26,587 nt of DNA, taken from contig JBHELO010000084.1 in the NCBI GenBank assembly GCA_046263055.1, positions 1 through 26,587 of the forward strand, given 5' to 3'. This DNA is from DATAQC01 sp046263055 (GTDB lineage: Bacteria > Actinomycetota > Acidimicrobiia > Acidimicrobiales > AC-14). A program made the position numbers and the translations under genes. Position 1 is the first letter of the stretch; each line of letters starts with the position of its first letter. This document shows, piece after piece, positions 14,462-20,559 of this stretch. Below the pieces are notes generated by a model. It did no database searches, was not told the origin of the DNA, and saw nothing but the letters and a program-made list of their open reading frames with translations.

Positions 14462-15136
14462 TCAGGCCCGGTCGCCGCCGCCGGGGGACGGGGAGGCGCC
14501 GGCGGCGGGCGACGGGGAGGCGCCAGCGGCGGCGTCGGGGGACGGGGAGGTGTCGGCGGCGGCGCCCTTCCCGGAGGCGTCGCCCTGGCCGTCGGCCCCG
14601 ATGCGATGGCCCTCGCTGTCGAGCCACTCGAGGCGGTCGGTGTGCTCTCCCTCCAGCACCTCGGCCGCCCGTCGCACGTCGGCCTCCTCAGCGGCGTGCA
14701 CGGCCACGAGCACCCGCCCGCCGCGGATGTCGTCCTGGAACGTGAGGTCCCAGTCGTCCTCCAGGCTGATGCCGGCCACGCCGCCCACCATGCCGCCCAC
14801 CGCCGCCCCCGCCACCGAGCCGCTCAACGCCGCCGCCAGCAGGCCCATGCCCACCACCGGGCCCACGCCGGGGATGGCGAAGGCGGCCAGGCCGGCAAGA
14901 GCCCCCAGGGCGCCACCGCCGGCGGCACCCGCCCCCGCCCGCTTGGCGATGTCACCGGTAGCCTCGAAGTCCCGGAGGCGGGTGTCGGCGTCGTTGCGGG
15001 CCTCGTCCACCGCCTGGCCGAGGAGCGAGATGTCCCCGGCCTCGATCCCGGCGCGGGCCAGGGCCCGCACCGCGCTGCGAGCCGCCTCCATGTCCGCGAA
15101 CGTCGCCACCACGTTGTGGTCGGCCAGGTGCTTCAT
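14462..15136 (-). CDS. General-stress-protein-like glycine-zipper protein
   Basis: 224 residues. The N-terminal 45 residues (VVATFADMEAARSAVRALARAGIEAGDISLLG) match the general stress protein 17M/YflT-type domain. Next is a hydrophobic Gly/Ala zipper (from AKRAGAGAAGGGALGALAGLA to AGAAVGGMVGG) able to insert into or associate with a membrane, then a second alpha/beta unit (GGRVLVAVHAAEEADVRRAAEVLEGE). The last 35 residues are low complexity with three SPSP units. AAGGAG (complement of 15145-15150) 8 nt upstream fixes the ATG. Its biochemical role is unknown. Confidence 0.85.
   Translation of the reverse strand: MKHLADHNVVATFADMEAARSAVRALARAGIEAGDISLLGQAVDEARNDADTRLRDFEATGDIAKRAGAGAAGGGALGALAGLAAFAIPGVGPVVGMGLLAAALSGSVAGAAVGGMVGGVAGISLEDDWDLTFQDDIRGGRVLVAVHAAEEADVRRAAEVLEGEHTDRLEWLDSEGHRIGADGQGDASGKGAAADTSPSPDAAAGASPSPAAGASPSPGGGDRA
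14477..14560. repeat. Imperfect repeats coding SPSP units in the stress-protein gene
   Basis: Three copies of a GGGGACGGGGAGG-type unit, separated by Ala/Gly codons, encode (G/T)(A)SPSP repeats near the C-terminus. The first two copies are 30 bp apart. Confidence 0.65.
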
Positions 15137-15181
15137 GGTCGGTGCTCCTTCGGCCTGCGCCGGATCGCCGGGGGCCCCGGG

Positions 15182-15440
15182 TCAGATGGGCTGGGGGTCG
15201 GGGATGGGCGGCGTAGGACGGGGGGTGGGCACCGGCGTGGGTTCCGGCGCCGGGACCGGCGGCGGGTCCACCGGCGGGAAAGGGCCGGGCGGGAAGGGAT
15301 CGGTGGCGCGCAGGGGGCCGGCGGGCATCCCCCTCGCGGTACCCGGCCACCAGCGGCGGGAAACGGCGGGCGCCGACGCCAGGGTGCGGTACGAACGTGG
15401 CGCCGTCCACCACTCCCACGGGTGGGGTGTCCGACGGCAT
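15182..15440 (-). pseudogene. Proline-rich protein gene with an apparent frameshift
   Basis: Two minus-strand frames fit end to end. From the ATG at 15440 the frame reads MPSDTPPVGVVDGATFVPHP and continues to VAGYREG with normal GC-rich third positions. At a run of five G (complement of 15329-15333) the sense shifts to the next frame, which reads MPAGPLRATDPFPPGPFP and then (P-x)-rich PVPAPEPTPVPTPRP to the TGA at 15182-15184. Removing one G joins them into an 85-residue protein. Alternatives are a real 48-residue proline-rich ORF from the ATG at 15328, or a sequencing indel. It ends 45 nt before the stress-protein gene on the same strand. Function unknown. Confidence 0.5.
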
Positions 15441-15822
15441 CAGGGCGCCGGCCTACGCTCGGAGGATCGAGCCGACCGAGGTCCCCGCGGATGCCACCAC
15501 CCTGGGCCAGGTCCTGGCCGCCCTGGAGGCCGACGGCTACGGGGGCCAGCTGGCCGCCCGCCCGGACGGCCACCTGGTGTGCTTCACCTGCCACCAGGTG
15601 AGCGAGGCCACCGAGGCGGCGGTGGACGGCTACTGGCGCACCGAAGGGGTGTCCGACCCCGACGACATGTTGGCGGTGGCCGCCGCCGTCTGCCCCCGCT
15701 GCGGGACGCGGTCCACGATCGTGCTGGGGTACGGCCCCGAGTCATCCGAGGACGACGCCGATGTGCTGCGCCGCCTGCGAACGCCGGGGGCACCGACGCC
15801 GGCCGGCGGCGGGGCCGGGTAG
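15427..15822 (+). CDS. Small zinc-ribbon-like protein of unknown function
   Basis: 131 residues from the GTG at 15427 (141 from a GTG at 15397). Two cysteine pairs, CFTC and CPRC, placed about 50 residues apart suggest one zinc site. Between them is an acidic helix-rich segment (HQVSEATEAAVDGYWRTEGVSDPDDMLAVAAAV), and before them the globular start TTLGQVLAALEADGYGGQLAARPDGH. The -10 box at 15454-15459 and the likely domain boundary point to a start at or after 15466, where the codon is ATC, so the true start is uncertain. It precedes the pyrophosphatase gene by 65 nt on the same strand. Family not recognised with certainty. Confidence 0.72.
   Translation: MSDGIRAPAYARRIEPTEVPADATTLGQVLAALEADGYGGQLAARPDGHLVCFTCHQVSEATEAAVDGYWRTEGVSDPDDMLAVAAAVCPRCGTRSTIVLGYGPESSEDDADVLRRLRTPGAPTPAGGGAG
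15454..15459 (+). promoter_or_regulatory. -10 box within the 5' end of the zinc-ribbon ORF
   Basis: CCTACGCTCGG here is the same string as at the leaderless PNPOx-like gene (2302-2311). TACGCT ends 6 nt before an in-frame ATC at 15466, with GGAGG in between. Confidence 0.4.
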
Positions 15823-15887
15823 CGCCGCCGGGTCCCCGTCGGGCCCCGGGGTGTTTGCCGTTCACCGCCGCCGGGCAGGCGCCAGCC

Positions 15888-16388
15888 ATGGACACGCCCG
15901 AGGGGACCGTCGACGCCCTGGTGGAGACGCCCCAGGGCAGCCGCAAGAAGTACGAGCTCGACCACGACCGGCGCGCCATGCGCCTCGACCGACGCATCTT
16001 CTCGGCCACCGTCTACCCGGTGGACTACGGGCTGATCCCCGGCACCGAAGGCGCCGATGGCGAAGAGCTGGACATCCTCATCGTCACCGAGGAGCCGACG
16101 TTCCCGGGATGCTGGGTGACCGCCCGCCCCATCGGTGTGTGCTGGATCGCCTACGACGACCAGCGGGAGGCCAAGATTATCGCCGTCCCCCACGGCGACC
16201 CGACCTGGGACGACGTCACCGACCTCGACGACCTTCCCGACCACATCCGCGACGAGATCGGCCACTTCTTCGAGGTGTACAAGACGCTGGAGCCCGGTCG
16301 CACGCCGACGACCGACGGGTGGGAGGGCCGGGATGCGGCCATGTCCGTCATCGCCGACGCCACCACCGGGAGGGACGCCGAAGCCTGA
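15888..16388 (+). CDS. ppa: Inorganic pyrophosphatase (family I), divergent active site
   Basis: 166 residues, the normal length for soluble family I pyrophosphatases, which hydrolyse PPi to two Pi with Mg2+. Conserved landmarks are VETPQGSRKKYE (E. coli Glu20, Lys29, Glu31), DRR (Arg43), YPVDYG (Tyr51, Tyr55), Asp65 and Asp70 in DGEELD, Lys104, and DEIGHFFEVYKTLE. The metal-site positions differ: Asp67 is Glu59 here, Asp102 is Glu94, and the Asp97 position falls on Tyr89 with Asp90 next to it. This resembles a divergent subgroup. The ATG at 15888 is chosen from family length; no strong ribosome site is seen. It is convergent with the transglycosylase gene. Confidence 0.9.
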   Translation: MDTPEGTVDALVETPQGSRKKYELDHDRRAMRLDRRIFSATVYPVDYGLIPGTEGADGEELDILIVTEEPTFPGCWVTARPIGVCWIAYDDQREAKIIAVPHGDPTWDDVTDLDDLPDHIRDEIGHFFEVYKTLEPGRTPTTDGWEGRDAAMSVIADATTGRDAEA

Positions 16389-16408
16389 GCGGCAGATTGC
16401 CGCTCGGG
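16384..16408. terminator. Bidirectional hairpin between ppa and the transglycosylase gene
   Basis: Perfect arms GAGCGGCA (16387-16394) and TGCCGCTC (16398-16405) with a GAT loop, extended by T-G and two C-G pairs to 11 bp. It includes the ppa stop codon and ends 1 nt before the stop codon of the convergent gene. It lacks a U-tract. Confidence 0.6.
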
Positions 16409-17026
16409 TCAGGCGGCGATTCCGGCTACCCGCAGCACCTGGTCCACGTACTCCTGGGAGTGGTTGTAGTGCCACAGCGCCGACCGCAGGCGGGCGGGGT
16501 CGGCGCCGCCGTTCGCACACAGGAGGCGGGCGGCGGAGTGCAGCGCGTCGACCGGGTCGGTCACGTCGGCCACCCCGTCCCCGTTGCCGTCCACGCCGTA
16601 GGCGGCCCACGTGCCGGGAAGGAACTGCATGGGGCCACGGGCGCCGGCGGTGGAGACCACCGTCAGCCGGCCCAGGTCGGTCTCCACCCGCCCGGTGGCC
16701 ACCAGCACCTCGGGCGGAAGGCCGGGGCACGACGCCGCCGCCGCCCGGGCGGTCGCCATCCACCCGGCGGCGTCGCCGGGGCGCGGGGCGGCCACCACCG
16801 CGCCGACGGTCCGACGCCCGGAAACCGCCCGAGCCGACCGGGCCGCCGACCCGGCGTCGGCCCCGTCGGCCAGGACCCCGACGGCCACCAGGGTGGCCAC
16901 GCACAGCGCCACCAGCCGGGCCGGCCGGCGGGCCAGATCGGCCCGGTAGCGGGCCCCGAAGCCGACGTCCGGGTGCCAGCCGGAGACCCGGGGACGCGCC
17001 AGCGCCAGGGGGGCGGCACGGGTCAT
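16409..17026 (-). CDS. Lytic transglycosylase (SLT/MltB-like) with N-terminal membrane anchor
   Basis: 205 residues from the ATG at 17026, fixed by AGGAG (complement of 17033-17037) 6 nt upstream. A hydrophobic stretch (ARLVALCVATLVAVGVLADGADAG) acts as signal peptide or anchor. The catalytic domain follows: VLVATGRVETDLGR with the likely acid Glu, GARGPMQFLPGTWAAYGVDGN, and the C-terminal ALWHYNHSQEYVDQVL. Members cut peptidoglycan between MurNAc and GlcNAc outside the membrane, making 1,6-anhydro ends, with roles in wall growth or resuscitation. It is 72 nt downstream of the DUF2071 gene. Confidence 0.87.
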   Translation of the reverse strand: MTRAAPLALARPRVSGWHPDVGFGARYRADLARRPARLVALCVATLVAVGVLADGADAGSAARSARAVSGRRTVGAVVAAPRPGDAAGWMATARAAAASCPGLPPEVLVATGRVETDLGRLTVVSTAGARGPMQFLPGTWAAYGVDGNGDGVADVTDPVDALHSAARLLCANGGADPARLRSALWHYNHSQEYVDQVLRVAGIAA

Positions 17027-17032
17027 GCCCGA

Positions 17033-17037
17033 CTCCT
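17033..17037 (-). promoter_or_regulatory. Shine-Dalgarno of the transglycosylase gene
   Basis: AGGAG on the minus strand, 6 nt before the ATG at 17026. It rules out the longer frame starting at 17059. Confidence 0.7.
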
Positions 17038-17098
17038 GCCCGGGCGGACGGACCGCCAACCGCCGAGCCCCCGCCCGGGCCGCCGGCCGGCAGGTCCC

Positions 17099-17812
17099 TC
17101 ACGCGGCGTGGGGCCGGCCGAGGCGGACGTCGACGCCCGGCGACCAGTGCACCAGCGGTGCCCCCACCGGGGCGGGCAGGCCGGCGGCCGCCACCGTCGT
17201 CTCCTCCAGGGACACGAGTTCGGCCCGCCACAGAGGCCACGGCTCGTGGGCCACCGGGACGACGGCCAGCCGCCCGGCCGGCGTCGTATAGGCGCGCCAC
17301 CGGCCGGTGAGCCAGTGGTCGAAGGCACTGGCCTCGCCGTCGCCATGGGGGCGGTCGGGCCGGACGACGATGTCATGACCGGCGGCCCGGCCGACCCGGC
17401 GGTGGCTCCGGTAGCGAACCGGTGGGCCCTCGTCGATGCTCATGCCCGCCCAGCGGTATGGGACTCCGTAGGCGGCAGAGGCGGCGAGGACGGTCGGGAG
17501 GCTGTCGGCGTCGAGGGACAGGAACCACAGGCCGTCGCGCCCCCTGGCGTCGCGCACGTACGTCCGCACGTTGGTCTCCGGGAAGGTGGAGAGGCGGCCG
17601 GCGGGGGGCAGGCCGAGAAGCCGGAAGTCGGCCATCAGGAAGGGCGTCAGCCCCACCCAGGCGGCACCGTCCCAGGTGTCGGGTTCCAACCCGGAGGGCA
17701 GCAGCGGCTGCACGTCGGCCGGGTCGTAGGGCCAATGCAGGAAGGCCAGTGACTGCCATCGTTGGCGGACGACGGGTCGGGCCACCACCTCCTCGGGCTC
17801 CCTGCCGGCCAC
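17099..17812 (-). CDS. DUF2071 (YqjF-like) family protein
   Basis: 237 residues from a GTG at 17812. The opening RQRWQSLAFLHWPYDPADVQPLLPSGLEPDTWDGAAWVGLTPFLM and the later PETNVRTYVRDARGRDGLWFLSLDADS and YRWAGMSI are typical of DUF2071, a family related to the acetoacetate-decarboxylase fold with no settled activity. GAGGA overlapping the upstream gene's stop codon lies ahead of the GTG, so translation is probably coupled to the membrane-protein gene 13 nt upstream. There is no signal peptide. Confidence 0.88.
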   Translation of the reverse strand: MAGREPEEVVARPVVRQRWQSLAFLHWPYDPADVQPLLPSGLEPDTWDGAAWVGLTPFLMADFRLLGLPPAGRLSTFPETNVRTYVRDARGRDGLWFLSLDADSLPTVLAASAAYGVPYRWAGMSIDEGPPVRYRSHRRVGRAAGHDIVVRPDRPHGDGEASAFDHWLTGRWRAYTTPAGRLAVVPVAHEPWPLWRAELVSLEETTVAAAGLPAPVGAPLVHWSPGVDVRLGRPHAA

Positions 17813-17825
17813 GGCCCCGGCGTCC

Positions 17826-18269
17826 TCAGCGCCTGGCGGTCAGCCGCCCGAGCACGGCCCCGTAGACCAGGTGGGAGACCAGGATGTGGGCGCCGCGGGG
17901 TGCGGGCTGCTCGTGCAGCCACGGCAGGATCCCGGCGGCGGGCACCCATCCCTCGTAGCTGGCCAAGGCCAGGGCCAGCCCGAACAGGGGCCCTCTGGCC
18001 CATCCCGGCACGGGAAGGCCCGGGGCCACCAGCCCGAAGGCGGCCCCCATCCCGACGCCGTAGGCCAGGTGGGTGGCGGCCGCCGCCGCCTTGGTGGGGC
18101 CCGGTCCGACCGGCAGGCGCAGCGTCCGCAGCCCGGCCTCGGTGACGGCCTCGGGCTCGATCTTGGGCGTCGCCCCCACGAGGCGGCCGGCCAGCATGGC
18201 CGCCGTCATGGCCACGGTGGCCGCGCCACCGGCCCCGGCACCGGCGACGAGGCGCCCGGCGGGTGTCAT
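17826..18269 (-). CDS. Small membrane protein of unknown function (DUF1440/DUF6789-like)
   Basis: 147 residues with four hydrophobic segments: residues 8-30, the HLAYGVGMGAAFGLVAPG region, GPLFGLALALASYEGWVPAAG, and HILVSHLVYGAVLGRL. Between helices one and two is a soluble loop with PKIEPEAVTEAG. The arrangement resembles small actinobacterial DUF1440/DUF6789-type membrane proteins; I am not certain of the family. It follows sdhD by 77 nt on the same strand and leads into the DUF2071 gene. Confidence 0.72.
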   Translation of the reverse strand: MTPAGRLVAGAGAGGAATVAMTAAMLAGRLVGATPKIEPEAVTEAGLRTLRLPVGPGPTKAAAAATHLAYGVGMGAAFGLVAPGLPVPGWARGPLFGLALALASYEGWVPAAGILPWLHEQPAPRGAHILVSHLVYGAVLGRLTARR

Positions 18270-18346
18270 CCCCCAGCCCTACCCCACCGGGCGCCGGCCA
18301 CCCACACCTTCCGGTCCTCCCGGGGTGGGCGAGATCCTCAGAATCG

Positions 18347-18733
18347 TCAGAAGGTGACGATGGTGAAGGTGCCCCAGAGGAAGAGGGCGCCGCTCACCGT
18401 GTACAGCACCGCCTTGATGGTGGCCCGGGCCCGGGGGCTGCGGGCGTAGTCGTCGGTGATCCAGCGCAGCCCGTTGAGCCCGTGGAGCAGGGCCAGGGCC
18501 AGCAGGGACCAGTCGAACAGGCGCCACAGCGGGTTGTGCCAGCGACGCTCGACGAATGCGTGGTTGGTCCGCACCACGTCGTTGGCGATGTGGGTGACGG
18601 AAAAGTGCACGAGGGCCAGGAACACCAGAGCCAGCCCCGACAGGCGCATGAAGAACCACGACCACGTCTCGAAGCTGCGACCCTGCCGACCCGGCCGGCC
18701 CGGGCGCTCCTGGGATTCCCGGGTGGCGGTCAC
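18347..18733 (-). CDS. sdhD: Succinate dehydrogenase membrane anchor subunit D
   Basis: 128 residues with three membrane helices: WSWFFMRLSGLALVFLALVHFSVTHIAN, WRLFDWSLLALALLHGLNGLRWI and AVLYTVSGALFLWGTFTIV. Its GTG overlaps the sdhC stop by 4 nt (GTGA, 18730-18733). The RLSG at the start of helix one and HGLNGLRW in helix two are the family positions lining the quinone site and near the heme. It works with SdhC to anchor the SdhAB catalytic subunits and pass electrons to menaquinone. sdhA and sdhB do not follow: the next gene is an unrelated membrane protein. Confidence 0.9.
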   Translation of the reverse strand: MTATRESQERPGRPGRQGRSFETWSWFFMRLSGLALVFLALVHFSVTHIANDVVRTNHAFVERRWHNPLWRLFDWSLLALALLHGLNGLRWITDDYARSPRARATIKAVLYTVSGALFLWGTFTIVTF

Positions 18734-19116
18734 AGGTGGCCGGCCAGGAAGGGATGGAGGATCACCACGCCGCCCGGGATCCCCAGGGCGAGGGTGAGGA
18801 GGACGACGCCGGTCAGGAGCCGCCGCTCGTTGGCCACCGCCCCTGCGAAGAAGTCGACGGCCACGATGCGCAGCCCGTTGAGGGAGTGGAACACCAGGGC
18901 GAACAGCAACCCCACCTCGAACAGCCGCAGCACCACGTTGCCGTAGACGGCGTGGATGTCGTTGTAAACCGACGGCCAGCGCACGGTGGACACGTCCACG
19001 ATGTGCAGCAGTAGGAAGAAGAACACGAGGAAGCCGCTGACCCGATGGCCCACGAACGCCCACTGCCCGGAGCGGCCTTTGTAGGGGCGACGGGGACCGC
19101 TCACCGCCGGCGCCAT
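18730..19116 (-). CDS. sdhC: Succinate dehydrogenase cytochrome b556 subunit C
   Basis: 128 residues from the ATG at 19116; the frame is open to 19176, but family similarity starts at RRPYKGRSGQWAFVGHRVSG. It has three helices: FLVFFFLLLHIVDVS, VLRLFEVGLLFALVFHSLNGLRIV and LTGVVLLTLALGIPGGVVILH. HRVSG and FHSLNGLRIVAVDF carry the conserved quinone-site and heme-ligand histidine positions. The start overlaps the end of the upstream 44-residue ORF by 16 nt, and the stop overlaps sdhD by 4 nt, so the three are a coupled unit. Confidence 0.9.
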   Translation of the reverse strand: MAPAVSGPRRPYKGRSGQWAFVGHRVSGFLVFFFLLLHIVDVSTVRWPSVYNDIHAVYGNVVLRLFEVGLLFALVFHSLNGLRIVAVDFFAGAVANERRLLTGVVLLTLALGIPGGVVILHPFLAGHL

Positions 19117-19235
19117 CGCCGCCCGTACCAGCGGTCGGCCCACATGGTGGTGGACGCCACGTAGACCGCGAACCACCCGATGAGCAGGGCGATGGCGCTC
19201 AGGGCCACCACGAACACCGTCTGGGCGGTGGACAT
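19101..19235 (-). CDS. 44-residue single-pass membrane peptide leading the sdhCD unit
   Basis: The frame starts at the ATG 19233-19235, 10 nt after the serS stop, and reads MSTAQTVFVVALSAIALLIG followed by WFAVYVASTTMWADRWYGRR and WRRR. This is one transmembrane helix with a Trp/Arg-rich basic end, topologically a typical small bacterial membrane protein. TAGCGT (complement of 19243-19248) lies 7 nt before the ATG, so it would be leaderless. Its last 16 nt overlap the sdhC start. It may be a small accessory subunit of succinate dehydrogenase, or mainly a translated leader; both are inference. I know no named family for it. Confidence 0.6.
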   Translation of the reverse strand: MSTAQTVFVVALSAIALLIGWFAVYVASTTMWADRWYGRRWRRR

Positions 19236-19242
19236 CGGCCCG

Positions 19243-19248
19243 ACGCTA
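19243..19248 (-). promoter_or_regulatory. -10 box of the sdh unit overlapping the serS stop codon
   Basis: On the minus strand TAGCGT begins with the serS stop codon TAG itself (19246-19248) and ends 7 nt before the ATG of the 44-residue peptide. No -35 is evident. Confidence 0.4.
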
Positions 19249-20535
19249 CGCCGACGGAGGCGAGATGGCGGTGGCTCCCCGCAGGTAGGGCTGGAGCACC
19301 TCCGGCACGCCCACCGAGCCGTCGGGACGCCGCCACTGCTCCACCAGCGCAGCCCACACCCGGGGCACGGCCAGGGCCGAGCCGTTGAGGGTGTGCACGG
19401 GGGCGGTGCCCCCCCCGGGCCGGCGGTAGCGGACGTTGGCGCGCCGGGCCTGGTAGTCGCTGAACCAGGACACCGACGAGACCTCCAGCCACAAATCGCA
19501 GCCCGGGGCGTAGACCTCCAGGTCGAAGGTGCGGGCCGACGAGGCGCCCAGGTCACCGGCGCACAGGTCGAGCACCCGGTAGGGCAGGCCCAGGGCCCGC
19601 AGGGGGGCCTCGGCCCGGCGCAGGAGATCGGCGTGGACGTCGGCCGCCTGCTCGGGGGTGGCGTAGGCCAGGATCTCGACCTTGTCGAACTCGTGCACCC
19701 GCAGCAGGCCCCGGGTGTCACGCCCCGCCGACCCCGCCTCCCGGCGGAAGCACGAGGTGTGGGCCATGAGGCGCACCGGCAGGGCGGCCTCGTCGAACAG
19801 CTCGTCGCGCCCGAGCGACGTGAGCGGCACCTCGGCGGTGGGGATGGCCCACAGGTCGTCCCGCTCGAGGTGGTAGGCGTCGTCGGCGAACTTGGGCAGG
19901 TGGCCGGTGGACACCATGGTGTCGGTGCGCACCAGGGTGGGCGGGCGCACCTCCTCGAAAGCGTCGGCGTTGAGGTCGAGGGCCATCTGGCACAGGGCCC
20001 GTACGAGGGCCGCGCCCTGGCCCCGGTACATGGGGAACATGGAGCCCGAGAGCTTGGCCCCCCGCTCCAGGTCGAGGATGCCGAGGGCGGCGCCCACCTC
20101 CCAGTGGGGCACCCGCTGGTGCGGTCCGTAGGCCCGGGGGTCGAAGCCCTCCACCCGCAGGACCACGTTGTCCTCGGCTCCCAGGCCGTCGGGGGCGGCG
20201 TCGGCTGGGAGGTTGGGCAGGCGCAGCAGCACGTAGCGCAGGTCGGCGGCGGCGGCCTCGGCCTCGGCCGCCACCGCCTTCTCCTCGTCGCCCGCCGCCC
20301 GGCTCTCGGCCGCGGTGGCCTCGGCGGCCGCCTCGTCGCCCGCCTTCCGCGCCCGGCCCACCTCCGCCGACAGCGCCCGCACGGTGGCCCGCAGCCCGTT
20401 GGCGGCGGTGGCCAGCTCCCGCGAGCGGGCCTCGAGGACGACGGCCCGGTCCACCTCGGCGGGGTCGACGCCCCGACGGCCCAGGCCCGCCCTCACCACC
20501 TCCGGCTCGGTCCGCAGGCGCCTGGGGTCCAGCAC
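19246..20535 (-). CDS. serS: Seryl-tRNA synthetase
   Basis: 429 residues, normal for bacterial SerRS, which charges tRNA-Ser in two ATP-dependent steps. Residues 1-110 form the tRNA-binding helical hairpin (Ala/Glu/Arg-rich, RKAGDEAAAEATAAESRAAGDEEKAVAAEAEA). The class II core has motif 2 in TSCFRREAGSAGRDTRGLLRVHEFDKVE, the serine-site EVPLTSL region, and motif 3 in LNGSALAVPRVWAALVEQW with GVPEVLQPYL near the end. The GTG start at 20535 has TAGCGT 6 nt upstream, predicting a leaderless message. It is divergent from the ABC exporter genes across a 24-bp gap. Confidence 0.95.
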   Translation of the reverse strand: MLDPRRLRTEPEVVRAGLGRRGVDPAEVDRAVVLEARSRELATAANGLRATVRALSAEVGRARKAGDEAAAEATAAESRAAGDEEKAVAAEAEAAAADLRYVLLRLPNLPADAAPDGLGAEDNVVLRVEGFDPRAYGPHQRVPHWEVGAALGILDLERGAKLSGSMFPMYRGQGAALVRALCQMALDLNADAFEEVRPPTLVRTDTMVSTGHLPKFADDAYHLERDDLWAIPTAEVPLTSLGRDELFDEAALPVRLMAHTSCFRREAGSAGRDTRGLLRVHEFDKVEILAYATPEQAADVHADLLRRAEAPLRALGLPYRVLDLCAGDLGASSARTFDLEVYAPGCDLWLEVSSVSWFSDYQARRANVRYRRPGGGTAPVHTLNGSALAVPRVWAALVEQWRRPDGSVGVPEVLQPYLRGATAISPPSA

Positions 20536-20538
20536 AGA

Positions 20539-20554
20539 GGCACGCTACCGTGCC
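20539..20554. promoter_or_regulatory. Palindromic bidirectional promoter between serS and the ABC exporter
   Basis: GGCACG-CTAC-CGTGCC is a perfect 6-bp-arm palindrome in the 24-bp gap. Inside it ACGCTACCGT contains TACCGT on the plus strand (20546-20551) and TAGCGT on the minus strand (complement of 20542-20547), sharing the same TA step. They lie 8 nt before the ABC gene GTG and 6 nt before the serS GTG, so both mRNAs would be leaderless. The sequence symmetry is certain; promoter function is inferred. Confidence 0.55.
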
Positions 20555-20559
20555 AGTCC

